Positions 14,059-22,235 are shown, counted from the first letter of the stretch. The stretch: 30,265 nucleotides of DNA from an uncultured Oscillospiraceae bacterium (GCA_910585815.1 CAJUFJ010000042.1:1-30265), one strand, 5' to 3'. Notes: a model not told the origin generated them from the letters alone. Made by a program: numbers and translations.

Positions 14059-15315
14059 ATGAGCATCGGGTTAACATTCACCGGCAAAATCGACAGCCCC
14101 AGGGCGCTGCTGGAGGGGGCGCAGGCCCTGGCCCGGGAGCGGGATTACGCCCTGCGGGCGGGGGAGGGCGGCCTGAAGATAGTTATGTGCCCTCTGGGGG
14201 GCGAGCTGGGCCTCCAGTGGCGGCCCGAGGGGGACCCTGCCGGCCCCTGGCTGGTGCGGGGGGGCTGCAGGTCCACCCCGGCGGGGGCGGGGCTCCACCG
14301 GGCGGCGGTGGAGCTGCTGGATCTCCTGCCCATCCGGGCCCTGACGGTGGAGGATGAAACCGGCTTCTACCGCCACCGGGACTTCCAGCGGATGAAGGAG
14401 GAGCACTTCTACCCCTGGCTGCGCACCCTGGTGGACGTCTGCCGGCAGGAGAGCGGCAAGGGGGTGTCCGGCATGCAGCTGTGCTGGGACCTGGAGCAGT
14501 ACGCCCCCCGGGACATCCCCGACACGGTAATCACCCCGGTGGGCCGCTTCCGCCTGTCTGAGCTGGTGGAGCTGGAGGCCCAGGGCATCGAGGCCCTGGC
14601 AGGCCGGTTCTTCCTCTGGAACGGCCGCACCCGGGACGCCCGCTTTTACCGCAACCGGGCCATCAACGCCCTGTGGGAGGACTGCTGCTTTGCCCCCTCC
14701 GCCCGGAGCGGGGAGGACGCCGCCGGAAACGCCGCCATCCTGGATGACCTGGAGCGGGCGGCCCGGATGGACCCCTCCCTCCCGCTGCCCCGGAGCGCCT
14801 ATGAGGAGGTGTGCGCCCTGGCCGGCCGGGCTCCCGTCCTGCCCGACGGCCCGGCGCTGGCCGAGGAGTTTTCCCCCGGCTACCGCAGAGACCTGGTCAC
14901 CTACGGGGTGGGGGCCCTGCGCCTCACCCTGCCCGGCGGCTGCCTCCAGGGCTGGGAGCCCTGGCAGAACGGCGGCGGCGCCCATCTGTGGACCGACGGG
15001 AAGGGCCCCGTCTGGCGGGTGAGCGCCTACCGGATGCGGGAGGGGACGGCCCAGTTTACCGAAAACCTGGACGCCCTCCACGGCGTGGAGGGCCGGACGC
15101 TGAAGGGGGGCGCCCTGCGCTGGGGCTGGAAGGAGGTCTTCGAGGACGGAGAGCGGCTCTATCAGGCGGAGTGTGAGGTCATCGCCGGCCCCGACCTGTA
15201 CTTTATCACGGTGACCTGCGCCGGCCCGGTGGAGCTGGGCCCGGTGGCGGAGCTGATCGGAAAGGTCTCGGTGGTGAGCAGCGCGGCCCGGGAGGAGACC
15301 GTCCGGGCGCAGTAG
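14059..15315 (+). CDS. Unrecognised protein, tandem paralogue 1 (MSIG-TFTG family)
   Basis: 418 residues, no signal peptide or membrane segment, so presumably cytoplasmic. It is a clear paralogue of the next gene over its whole length. Shared landmarks are MSIG[LF]TFTG (1-8), STPAG-GLH-AAVE (~78-92), VEDET--Y-HRDF (~102-116), the central DTVITPVGRF and WRV..YR. I do not recognise the family and see no catalytic motif. The frame begins at 14044, but GGGAGGAG places the start at 14059, which also aligns exactly with the paralogue's N-terminus. The TAG stop is part of a GTAGGGGCG repeat. It is probably a member of the same accessory group as the TPR, DUF4261 and SUFU genes around it. Confidence 0.78.
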   Translation: MSIGLTFTGKIDSPRALLEGAQALARERDYALRAGEGGLKIVMCPLGGELGLQWRPEGDPAGPWLVRGGCRSTPAGAGLHRAAVELLDLLPIRALTVEDETGFYRHRDFQRMKEEHFYPWLRTLVDVCRQESGKGVSGMQLCWDLEQYAPRDIPDTVITPVGRFRLSELVELEAQGIEALAGRFFLWNGRTRDARFYRNRAINALWEDCCFAPSARSGEDAAGNAAILDDLERAARMDPSLPLPRSAYEEVCALAGRAPVLPDGPALAEEFSPGYRRDLVTYGVGALRLTLPGGCLQGWEPWQNGGGAHLWTDGKGPVWRVSAYRMREGTAQFTENLDALHGVEGRTLKGGALRWGWKEVFEDGERLYQAECEVIAGPDLYFITVTCAGPVELGPVAELIGKVSVVSSAAREETVRAQ

Positions 15316-15385
15316 GGGCGCACCCTGTGCGCCTGTGTATCCCAAAGGTTGTGAAAACTGCGGGCGGACCGTGTCCGCCCCTGGG
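15312..15385 (+). repeat. GTAGGGGCGCAC palindromic repeat
   Basis: Two modules, GTAGGGGCGCACCCTGTGCGC and GGGCGGACCGTGTCCGCCCC, separated by about 30 bases. The right end is degenerate (CTGGGG instead of CTAC). The first bases overlap the stop codon of the preceding gene. Confidence 0.7.
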
Positions 15386-15411
15386 GATGTCATAAAGAGG
15401 AGCGTGAGGCA

Positions 15412-16683
15412 ATGAGCATCGGATTTACCTTCACCGGAAGGGTGAAAAAGCCGGAGACCCTGCTTGTGGCCGCCCAGAAGCTGGCGGAGGAGCGGGGCTA
15501 CGGCGTCTACCAGCGGGAGGACGGGCTGAGCCTCAGCCTGTGCCCGCTGGACGGCCGGGTGTACATGATCTGGAAGAAGGAGGGCGGTCTGCTTGGACAG
15601 TGGACGGTGGAGGGGGAGTGCGTCTCCACCCCCGCCGGGCCGGGGCTGCACCAGGCGGCGGTGGAGGCGCTGGACGCCCTGCCCATCCAGAAGCTGCATG
15701 TGGAGGACGAGACGGAGTATTACCAGCACCGGGATTTTGACCGGATGCTCCGGGAGCACTTCCACCCCTGGCTGAAAACCATCGTGGACATGCTCACCGG
15801 CCAGTTTGGCGACGACCACACCAACGTGTGCATGTGCTGGGACCTGGACGGCTACATGCCCGAGGACGTGCCCGGCACGGTAATCACCCCGGTGGGCCGG
15901 TTTTCCGGCAGGTGGATGCGGGAGACGGTGGAGCATCAGGGCATCGAGGCCCTGGCGGAGCGGTTTTTCCTGTGGTACCACCCGGGGAAGCGGGACGCCC
16001 TCTATAACCGGCAGGTGGCCCTGAACCTGCTGTGGGAGCACTGTTATTACGCCCCCTCCTCCCGGAGCCGGGAGGATGCCAGCAACAACGAGGTTGTCTG
16101 CAAAAATCTGGAAATGGCCGCCATGCTGGACCGGAACGTCCCCCTGCCCCGGAGGGCCTACGAGGAGATCTGCCAGCTGGCCCGCCGGACTCCCGCCCTG
16201 CCCGAGGGACCGGAGCTGGAGGAGGAATTTGAGCCCGGCTACCGGAAGGGTCTGGTCACCTGTCCCATCGGCCCCCTGCGCCTCACCCTTCCCGGCAGCT
16301 ACCGCTACGAGCGGGAGCAGTGGGAGGACGGAAAGGGCTGTGACCTGTGGTGCGACGAGGCGTCCCACAGCCCCATCTGGCGGGTGAACGGCTACCGCTT
16401 GAGCCAGGGGGAGGCCGATTTCACCCCCTCCCTGGAGGGCGACAACGACCTGACTGAGCTGGAGATCAAGGACGGCGCCATCCGCTATGGCTGGCGGGCG
16501 CTGGAGGAGGGTGGACAGCCCATCTATCAGGTCCGGGCGGAGGTGGTCACTGGGCCCTTCCTGTTTGTCGTCACCGTGACCCACCTGGAGCCGGAGGACC
16601 GGCCCGGCATCGTGGAATTGATAAGGAAAATTACCGTCCAGACCCAGAGCGTGGAGAAACAGACCATTCAGGCGAACCAGTAG
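15412..16683 (+). CDS. Unrecognised protein, tandem paralogue 2 (MSIG-TFTG family)
   Basis: 423 residues, aligned end to end with the preceding protein, including GRFSG..., IEALAERFFLW, APS-RS-EDA and GYRK-LVT. The C-terminal part (LTLPGSYRYEREQWEDGKGCDLW... to VVTVTHLEPED) is beta-rich and resembles, in rhythm only, small lipid- or ligand-binding domains; no family can be named. The start at 15412 follows AAAGAGGAG with 10 bases of spacing. Its TAG stop is again the beginning of a GTAGGGGCG repeat. The divergence between the two copies shows the duplication is not recent. Confidence 0.78.
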   Translation: MSIGFTFTGRVKKPETLLVAAQKLAEERGYGVYQREDGLSLSLCPLDGRVYMIWKKEGGLLGQWTVEGECVSTPAGPGLHQAAVEALDALPIQKLHVEDETEYYQHRDFDRMLREHFHPWLKTIVDMLTGQFGDDHTNVCMCWDLDGYMPEDVPGTVITPVGRFSGRWMRETVEHQGIEALAERFFLWYHPGKRDALYNRQVALNLLWEHCYYAPSSRSREDASNNEVVCKNLEMAAMLDRNVPLPRRAYEEICQLARRTPALPEGPELEEEFEPGYRKGLVTCPIGPLRLTLPGSYRYEREQWEDGKGCDLWCDEASHSPIWRVNGYRLSQGEADFTPSLEGDNDLTELEIKDGAIRYGWRALEEGGQPIYQVRAEVVTGPFLFVVTVTHLEPEDRPGIVELIRKITVQTQSVEKQTIQANQ

Positions 16684-16705
16684 GGGCGCACATTGTGCGC
16701 CCGCC
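16680..16705 (+). repeat. GTAGGGGCGCACATTGTGCGCCC hairpin
   Basis: A single palindromic module with stem GGGCGCACA/TGTGCGCCC. It supplies the TAG stop of the preceding gene. The identical stem recurs at 20272 and 20344. Confidence 0.75.
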
Positions 16706-16732
16706 CGTCTCAGGGATGATTTAATGGCGGCA

Positions 16733-16797
16733 GGGCGCGCCATTTACAGCGTATTGTCAATTTTGAGGAGACGGCGGGCCGAGGTCGTCCCGCCCCA
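16733..16797 (+). repeat. Repeat family C, copy 2
   Basis: GGGCGCGCCATTTACAGCGT, then a variable AT-rich middle, then GGCGGGCCGAGGTCGTCCCGCCCC: the same blocks in the same order as 1861-1935. Confidence 0.65.
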
Positions 16798-16826
16798 CAG
16801 AAAATACAGAGAAGGAAGTGTATCCC

Positions 16827-17930
16827 ATGACAAATCAGCAGCAGGCGGCGGTGTCCGCCATGACGGAGTGGCTGGCCCACCCCCAGGAGCTGGGCAAGGC
16901 CCCAGCCAAAATCGAGATCGCGGGGGAGTTTGACCTCCACGACTGCCACTACTACATTCTCAAATACAAAAAATCCCTGCTGGGCAAGTGGCTGGTGGGT
17001 GTGTGCGGCTTTGAGGACGCCGAGACCCTGGAGACCTGCGGCCACACCTTCAGCGAGATGGAGCCCTACGACCCCGCCGACGCCAAGGACAAGTGCGAGG
17101 CCATGGTGGAGCAGATCCGCCAGTACTGGATGGACCGGGCCAGGGAGGAGACGGAGCGCCAGAGCTCCGCCGGGCCCTTCGCCGGCTTTGTGCTGCTGTC
17201 CACCCCGGAGTGGGACCTGGAGGCCTTCAAGGCCCAGCTAAAGGCCGACTGGGACATCGACTATCCCCCGGAGGACGGGGAGGAGGCCGCCTCCGACGAC
17301 GGCGGGACAACGGCGGTTTTCGACATAGACGGCATGACGGTGGCCGCCTCTCTGATGGAGGCCCCCGTTCCCGACGGCGAGGCGGAGTACTGGGCCAACA
17401 GCAACTTCATGGAAAAGGAGAAGGCGCTGGCCGCCGCCAAGGCCCACCAGGCCCACGTGATGGTGGCGATTCTGGACCAGATGAGCGAGGGGCGCACCCG
17501 CCGTCAGCTGGGGGAGCTGTATGTCAAGCTGGTGTCCACCCTCCTCAAGGCTCCCAACGCCCTGGGGGTGTATACCAACGGCACCGTCTGGCTGCCCGAC
17601 TACTTCATCCAGGTGTCTGAGGACCTGAAGGAGGGCCACCTGCCCCTGCTGGACCTGGTGTTTGTGGGCCTGGTGCGGTATGAGAAGGGCATCTGCGGCT
17701 GGACCAACGGCCTGCGGGCCTTCGGCAAGGACGAGCTGGAGATTCGGGACAGCCAGCAGTCCCCTCAGGACGTCCATGAGCTGCTGCTGAACGTCTCCGG
17801 CTACCTGATTGAGGGGGACGTCACCCTCCAGGACGGCGAGACCCTGGGCTACACCGCCGAGCAGAAGCTCCACATCACCCGGTCCGAGGGGGTCAACGTG
17901 GAGGGAATGTCGCTGAAAATCGGCTTCTGA
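16827..17930 (+). CDS. DUF4261 domain protein
   Basis: 367 residues, cytoplasmic. The recognisable DUF4261 part covers roughly 110-365: FVLLSTPEWDLEAFKAQLKADWDID near 118-142, then NALGVYTNGTVWLPDYFIQ, LVFVGLVRYEKGICGWTNGLRAFGKDELEI and the end of the domain ITRSEGVNVEGMSLKI. The first ~110 residues (YYILKYKKSLLGKWLVGVCGF...) form an extra N-terminal part. No enzymatic function is known to me for DUF4261; its members often sit beside other predicted immunity-type proteins. An in-frame GTG at 16818 lies in the ribosome binding site GAAGGAAG, so the ATG at 16827 was chosen. Confidence 0.82.
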   Translation: MTNQQQAAVSAMTEWLAHPQELGKAPAKIEIAGEFDLHDCHYYILKYKKSLLGKWLVGVCGFEDAETLETCGHTFSEMEPYDPADAKDKCEAMVEQIRQYWMDRAREETERQSSAGPFAGFVLLSTPEWDLEAFKAQLKADWDIDYPPEDGEEAASDDGGTTAVFDIDGMTVAASLMEAPVPDGEAEYWANSNFMEKEKALAAAKAHQAHVMVAILDQMSEGRTRRQLGELYVKLVSTLLKAPNALGVYTNGTVWLPDYFIQVSEDLKEGHLPLLDLVFVGLVRYEKGICGWTNGLRAFGKDELEIRDSQQSPQDVHELLLNVSGYLIEGDVTLQDGETLGYTAEQKLHITRSEGVNVEGMSLKIGF

Positions 17931-17947
17931 TTGGCACGGCAGACTAT

Positions 17948-18015
17948 GTAGGGGCGGCCTGTGGCCGCCCGCCGTTAACCGCCGCTTTTCGCGGGCGGCC
18001 ACAGGCCGCCCCTAC
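17948..18015 (+). repeat. Complete GTAGGGGCGGCC...GGCCGCCCCTAC repeat
   Basis: A 68-base unit with inverted ends: GTAGGGGCGGCCTGTGGCC on the left and GGCCACAGGCCGCCCCTAC on the right, each also palindromic inside. It lies between the DUF4261 and SUFU genes. The left and right arms match 29311-29378. Confidence 0.85.
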
Positions 18016-18045
18016 AGAGCATAAAATGTAAGAAGGTGTTCCAAA

Positions 18046-19422
18046 ATGAACGACTTTTTATCTCTCCTGAACAAATGGAACCAGGAGGACGAGTACCAGA
18101 AGATCATCGACTGCCTGGAGAAGCTGTCCAACACCCAAGAGCTGGACTATACCCTCACCTGCCAGCTGGCCCGGGCCTATAACAACATTGCCGACCTGGA
18201 TAAGCCGGAGGCCAAAGGACAGCTCAAGCGGGCGGAGGAGCTGCTGCGGTCGGTGGAGGCGGAGGGGGCGGAGGACCCTCTTTGGCACTACCGCCTGGGC
18301 TACTCCCTGTTCTACCAGGACCGGGAGGAGGAGGCCCTGGCCAGCTTTGAGCGGGCCCTGGAGCTGGACCCCGCCGACGAGGAGGCCAAGGGCTTTATCC
18401 AGGAGTGCAAAAAGTACATCGCCGCCAAGGAGTGCCACCCGGAGATGTACGAACAAGAGGACTGGAACGCGGTGGAGGCCCATCTGGAGCGGTATTTTGG
18501 CCCCTGCGACAACGTGTTCCACGAGATTCTCTCCCCCGATATCCACGTGGATATCTACATCATGAAGCCCACCCCGGAGCGGAATTACTACGTCCTGTCC
18601 ACCTTCGGCATGGGGGCCCACCGGATGAACGTGCCCGAGGAGCTGGCCGAGCAGAAACTGGAGCGGGCGGAGATTATCGTTACCCTGCCCCCCGACTGGA
18701 AGGTCACCGAATCGGGGGAGGAGTGGTACTGGCCCATCCGCTGGCTGAAAATTCTGGCCCGCCTGCCCATCAACGAGGAGGGCTGGCTGGGCTGGGGCCA
18801 CACCGTGGCTAACCCGGACGACGCCCCCTTTGCGGAGAACACCAAGCTGTGCGGCCTGGTGCTCACCCAGCCCCAGGGCTTCGACGAGGATGCGGTGTGC
18901 TGTGAGCTCCCCGGCGGGGACGAGGTGAATTTCTATCACATGATCCCCCTCACCTTCGAGGAGATGCAGTTCAAGCTGGCCCACGACGCCCAGACCTTGC
19001 TGGAGCGCTTCACCCCGGAGCAGCTGGCGGTGGTGGACATCCACCGGGAGAGCGTCTGCCCCGACGCGCCGGAAAAGCAGTTTGCCATCCCCCGGGAGGA
19101 GCTGAAACAGCTCTATGAGGGCGACGGCCCCCAGGGGTGTATCGCCACCGACCGCATTGTGGTGGACGGGGCCCCCGTGGGCTACTGCTACCGGGAGGAG
19201 CCCGACGCCGGCGACGAAGCCTGGGACAGCGGCTGGCGCTTCACCGCCGGGGACGAGAGCGACGCCTATATGGACGACCCGGACCGCTCCGGCGTCTACG
19301 CCCTGAACACCATCTGCAATTACGACCCGGAGGTGATTCCCCTGCTGGACTCCGAGCCCGGCACCGCCTGGAGCCGGGGAGAGGACGGGGTGTTCCGCCC
19401 GGAGCTGTATGAGGGCGATTGA
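18046..19422 (+). CDS. TPR + SUFU + DUF2185 (Imm33-like) protein
   Basis: 458 residues with three parts. Residues 1-130 are TPR-like helices; the first 50 closely match the protein at 12426, and WHYRLGYSLFYQDREEEALASFERALELDPAD (~84-115) is a canonical TPR. Residues about 150-325 fit a suppressor-of-fused (SUFU) domain: PDIHVDIYIMKPTPERNYYVLST-GMG-HRMNVP, then AEIIVTLPPDWKV, WPIRWLK-LARLP and the FYHMIPLTFEEM stretch. Residues about 345-440 fit DUF2185: GCIATDRIVVDGAPVGYCYREEPD, SGWRF-AGDE-D-YMDDP and LNTICNYDPEVIPLLDS. Both C-terminal domains are known from bacterial immunity proteins of polymorphic toxin systems. The combination suggests protein-protein binding or neutralisation rather than catalysis. 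Start: AGAAGGTG upstream of 18046. Confidence 0.83.
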   Translation: MNDFLSLLNKWNQEDEYQKIIDCLEKLSNTQELDYTLTCQLARAYNNIADLDKPEAKGQLKRAEELLRSVEAEGAEDPLWHYRLGYSLFYQDREEEALASFERALELDPADEEAKGFIQECKKYIAAKECHPEMYEQEDWNAVEAHLERYFGPCDNVFHEILSPDIHVDIYIMKPTPERNYYVLSTFGMGAHRMNVPEELAEQKLERAEIIVTLPPDWKVTESGEEWYWPIRWLKILARLPINEEGWLGWGHTVANPDDAPFAENTKLCGLVLTQPQGFDEDAVCCELPGGDEVNFYHMIPLTFEEMQFKLAHDAQTLLERFTPEQLAVVDIHRESVCPDAPEKQFAIPREELKQLYEGDGPQGCIATDRIVVDGAPVGYCYREEPDAGDEAWDSGWRFTAGDESDAYMDDPDRSGVYALNTICNYDPEVIPLLDSEPGTAWSRGEDGVFRPELYEGD

Positions 19423-19426
19423 CCCT

Positions 19427-19496
19427 GTAGGGGCGGCCTTTGGCCGCCCGTCGATAATCGGCGCATACCCTGCGGGCGGCCAAAGGCCGCCCCTAC
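19427..19496 (+). repeat. Complete GTAGGGGCGGCC repeat
   Basis: Same plan as 17948-18015, with a CCTTTGG/CCAAAGG centre in each arm instead of CCTGTGG/CCACAGG. The paired change in both arms shows compensatory, structure-preserving variation. Confidence 0.85.
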
Positions 19497-19511
19497 ACAC
19501 AAACATGTCGG

Positions 19512-19537
19512 CCCCGGCGGTTTTTTGACCGCCGGGG
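19512..19537 (+). terminator. Hairpin after the SUFU gene
   Basis: CCCCGGCGGT (19512-19521) pairs with ACCGCCGGGG (19528-19537) across a T-rich loop. No T-run follows except TTGACATTTTT, so it may be a weak terminator. It abuts the next promoter directly. Confidence 0.5.
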
Positions 19538-19566
19538 TTGACATTTTTCTATCCATCCAGTATAAT
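19538..19566 (+). promoter_or_regulatory. Promoter of the Crp/ABC operon
   Basis: TTGACA (19538-19543), 17 bases, TATAAT (19561-19566): full consensus. The hairpin immediately upstream touches the -35 box. A palindromic Crp-like operator could not be identified with confidence. Confidence 0.88.
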
Positions 19567-19599
19567 CCAAAATGTCTCAAATGATACAGTGTGGAGATG

Positions 19600-20247
19600 A
19601 TGACCTTGCCACTAACCCAGAAGGAAATTTCCCTCTTGGCCCACAGCCCTCTATTCCAGGGGGTGGAGGAGGAAGTCCTCCTCCACCTGGCGGAGCTGGA
19701 GGGGGCCAGTCTGGTCCGGTTCGAGCCCGGGGTGGTGTACAGCCCCCAACACTTCCGCCGCTCTCTGGCGGTGGTGCTGTCGGGGCAGCTCCAGGTGACC
19801 AAGGGGGCGCTGGCTGTCAGCGTGCTGGGGCCGGGGGACCTGTTCGGGGCCGCCGCCCTGTACAGCGACGAGCCCGAATTCGCCGCCACCGTCACCGCCA
19901 AACGCCCCAGCCGGTGCCTGATGCTGGAGCACCATCTGGTGGACCGGCTTCTGGCTGAACAGGGGCAGATTCGGGAAAACTATCTGCGTTACCTCACCGG
20001 GCGGGTCCGGTTTCTGTCCGGGCGGCTGCAAACTCTGGCCCAGCCGGGGGTGGAGGGCAAGCTGGCCCGCTACCTGCTGGCCAATGGGGGCAGCTCCTGC
20101 CCCGCTACCGAGCTGTGCCAGCGCCTGGGCGTGAGCCGGGCCTCCCTCTACCGGGCCTTCTCCGCCCTGGAGGACAGCGGCCTCATCACCCGGAAGGGCA
20201 AGACCATCACCGTCATTGACCCCGTCGGGCTGGAGACGGTGCTGTAG
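19600..20247 (+). CDS. Crp/Fnr-family transcriptional regulator
   Basis: About 215 residues. An N-terminal cyclic-nucleotide-binding-type beta barrel (about 10-120; SPLFQGVEEEVLLHL, GVVYSPQHFRRSLAVVLSGQLQV, LGPGDLFGAAALY), a long dimer helix, then a C-terminal winged helix (about 160-205; ATELCQRLGVSRASLYRAFSALEDSGLITRKGK). There is no N-terminal Cys cluster, so it is not an Fe-S Fnr. The start is uncertain: GTG 19591, ATG 19597, ATG 19600 and TTG 19606 are all in frame, and GGAG at 19593-19596 best suits the TTG by spacing; 19600 was chosen as a compromise. First gene of an operon with an ABC importer, which it probably controls. The TAG stop opens a repeat. Confidence 0.87.
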   Translation: MTLPLTQKEISLLAHSPLFQGVEEEVLLHLAELEGASLVRFEPGVVYSPQHFRRSLAVVLSGQLQVTKGALAVSVLGPGDLFGAAALYSDEPEFAATVTAKRPSRCLMLEHHLVDRLLAEQGQIRENYLRYLTGRVRFLSGRLQTLAQPGVEGKLARYLLANGGSSCPATELCQRLGVSRASLYRAFSALEDSGLITRKGKTITVIDPVGLETVL

Positions 20248-20271
20248 GGGGCGGCACCCTGCTGTAGCTGT

Positions 20272-20344
20272 GTAGGGGCGCACATTGTGCGCCCGCTATC
20301 ACCTCGCATTTCCAAAAAGACGGGCGCACAATGTGCGCCCCTAC
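20272..20344 (+). repeat. Complete GTAGGGGCGCAC repeat
   Basis: Left arm GTAGGGGCGCACATTGTGCGCCC, right arm GGGCGCACAATGTGCGCCCCTAC, about 25 bases between. It fills the gap between the Crp gene and the lipoprotein gene. Confidence 0.85.
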
Positions 20345-20368
20345 AAACACACCGAAAGGATGATTACC

Positions 20369-21436
20369 ATGAAACGCACCCTCTCGTTCCTCCTCACCGC
20401 CGCGCTGTCCCTGTCCCTGCTGGCGGGCTGCGGGCCCAAGAATCCCCCCGCCGGGACCTCCTCCTCCGCCCCTGGCTCCAGCTCCAGCCAGCCGGACGGG
20501 TCCGGGGACGCTTCCTCCACCGGAGATACCAGTGCGGCACACGGCCCTACGCCCAGACTGATGGTCCTGTCCGGCCCCACCGGCGTGGGCGCGGCCAAGC
20601 TGATGGCCGACGCGGATGCCGGCACTCCTGCCGCAACGGTGGAGGTGGTCACCGACAACACCCAGGTCCAGACTGCCCTGGCCAACGGCGACGTGGACAT
20701 CGCCGCCATCGCCACCAACGCCGCCGCCTCCCTCTATGCCAAGACCGACGGGGGCATCCAGGTGCTGGCCGTTAACACCCTGGGGGTGCTCTATATTCTG
20801 GAGAAGGGGGACACCGTCCACGCCATGGCCGACCTGGCGGGCAAGACCCTGTACGCCCCCTCCAACACCAAGGGGGCCAACCCGGAGCACATTCTCAACC
20901 ACCTGCTGGAGGGCAGCGGCGTGGACCCCTCTCAGGTGAACATTGAGTGGCTCACCCCCCAGGAGATCACCGTGAAAATGACCTCCTCCGACGCGGGCAT
21001 CTGCATGCTTCCCGTCCCCGCTGCCACCGCCCTGCTGGTGAAGGACAGCGGCGTCCGGGAGGCCATCTCCCTGTCCGACGCCTGGCAGGACCTGGAGGGC
21101 TCCCCCCTGCCCATGGGCTGCGTGGTGGCCCGCACCGAGTATATTGAGGAGAACCCCCTCGGGGTGGAGGCCTTCCTGGCCGCCTATGAGAGGTCCATCA
21201 ACTATATCAGCGACCCCGCCAACAGCGCCGACGCCTCCGCCCTGGTGGCCCAGTATGAGTTCGCCCCCAACGACAAGGTAGCGGCCAAGGCCATCCCCCA
21301 GTGCTCCCTTACCTTCATTACCGGCCAGGAGATGAAGACCACCCTGGAGGACTACTACACCATCCTGTTCCAGACGGCCCCCGCGTCCATCGGCGGCGGC
21401 CTGCCCTACGACTCCTTCTACTATGGGGTCTCCTGA
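20369..21436 (+). CDS. ABC transporter substrate-binding lipoprotein (NMT1/SsuA-like)
   Basis: 355 residues. Signal peptide of about 20 residues with lipobox LAGC (Cys21), then a Ser/Gly-rich linker (about 28-60) and a periplasmic-binding fold: ATVEVVTDNTQVQTALANGDVDIAAIATNAAA, LAGKTLYAPSNTKGANPEHILNHLL. This resembles the NMT1/THI5 and SsuA/TauA proteins that bind sulfonates, nitrate or thiamine precursors; the ligand cannot be read from sequence. The frame is open from 20285 inside the repeat, but AAAGGA and the signal peptide fix the start at 20369. It is followed by its permease and ATPase genes. Confidence 0.87.
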   Translation: MKRTLSFLLTAALSLSLLAGCGPKNPPAGTSSSAPGSSSSQPDGSGDASSTGDTSAAHGPTPRLMVLSGPTGVGAAKLMADADAGTPAATVEVVTDNTQVQTALANGDVDIAAIATNAAASLYAKTDGGIQVLAVNTLGVLYILEKGDTVHAMADLAGKTLYAPSNTKGANPEHILNHLLEGSGVDPSQVNIEWLTPQEITVKMTSSDAGICMLPVPAATALLVKDSGVREAISLSDAWQDLEGSPLPMGCVVARTEYIEENPLGVEAFLAAYERSINYISDPANSADASALVAQYEFAPNDKVAAKAIPQCSLTFITGQEMKTTLEDYYTILFQTAPASIGGGLPYDSFYYGVS

Positions 21437-21482
21437 TATTCCCTCCTGTTCTCCTCCCCGAGGGGGATGGGGCAAAAAAATA

Positions 21483-22235
21483 ATGTACGCCCTGCCGGCC
21501 CCCGCCTTCTGGCTGGGGGTCTGGCAGGTCTGCGCCTTTTTGGTGGACCGGAGGCTGGGCGGCCGGGGCAACGAGCTGTTGCTGCCCTATCCCGCCTCCG
21601 TCTGGACCGCCCTGGCCGCCATGGCGGGGACGGGGGAGTTCTGGGGGGCTGTGCTGACCTCCCTGGGCCGGATCGCCCTGGGCCTGGCCTGGGGCGTGAC
21701 CATCGGGGCGGTGCTGGCCATCTTCACCTGCGCCTCCCCCTGGGCGGACCGGCTCCTGTCCCCCGCCGTCCGGGTGGTGCGGGCCGCCCCGGTGGCCTCC
21801 TTCATTCTGCTGGTGCTGCTGTGGACCGGTCGGAACACCGTCCCGGCGGTGATTGCCGCCATGATGGTCACCCCCGTGGTGTGGGACAACCTGTCCCGGG
21901 GCATCCAGGCCATGGACCCCAGGCTGTTGGAGCTGGCCCGGTGCTATCGGTTTTCCCGGTGGAAGCGGGTGGTCCTGATCTATCTCCCCGCCCTGCGGTC
22001 CTACATCCTCACCGCCCTCACCACCGCCACCGGTCTGGCCTGGAAGTCGGGGGTGGCGGCGGAGGTCCTCTGCCTGCCCGAGCCCTCCCTGGGCCAGCGC
22101 ATCTACTACACCAAGTACTACCTGGACATCCCGGAGCTTTTCGCCTGGACGGCGGTGACGGTGGCCCTCAGCATGGCCCTGGAGCGGCTGCTCCGGGCCT
22201 GCGTGGCCCGGTGGGGAAGGGGGTGGGGGCGGTGA
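21483..22235 (+). CDS. ABC transporter permease (SsuC/TauC-like, binding-protein-dependent)
   Basis: 250 residues with about six membrane segments. The EAA-type loop that contacts the ATPase is visible near 155-175: LELARCYRFSRWKRVVLIYLPAL. The start is not clear: the frame opens at 21423, but ATG 21483 gives the usual N-terminus directly before the first helix; GGGG ten bases upstream is a weak ribosome binding site. It lies 46 bases after the lipoprotein gene and its stop overlaps the ATPase start by four bases. Confidence 0.85.
   Translation: MYALPAPAFWLGVWQVCAFLVDRRLGGRGNELLLPYPASVWTALAAMAGTGEFWGAVLTSLGRIALGLAWGVTIGAVLAIFTCASPWADRLLSPAVRVVRAAPVASFILLVLLWTGRNTVPAVIAAMMVTPVVWDNLSRGIQAMDPRLLELARCYRFSRWKRVVLIYLPALRSYILTALTTATGLAWKSGVAAEVLCLPEPSLGQRIYYTKYYLDIPELFAWTAVTVALSMALERLLRACVARWGRGWGR

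Noticed and set aside
14071..16743. 890-codon open frame on the minus strand
   Set aside because: It is the exact antisense of the two paralogous genes. It is rich in Gly, His, Pro and Leu as expected for a GC-rich shadow frame, and it crosses a repeat between the genes.
12361..19426. Search for a toxin or secreted effector gene next to the immunity-like cluster
   Set aside because: All large frames on the plus strand were assigned; none has a signal peptide, a repeat-rich N-terminus or a recognisable nuclease or deaminase C-terminus.
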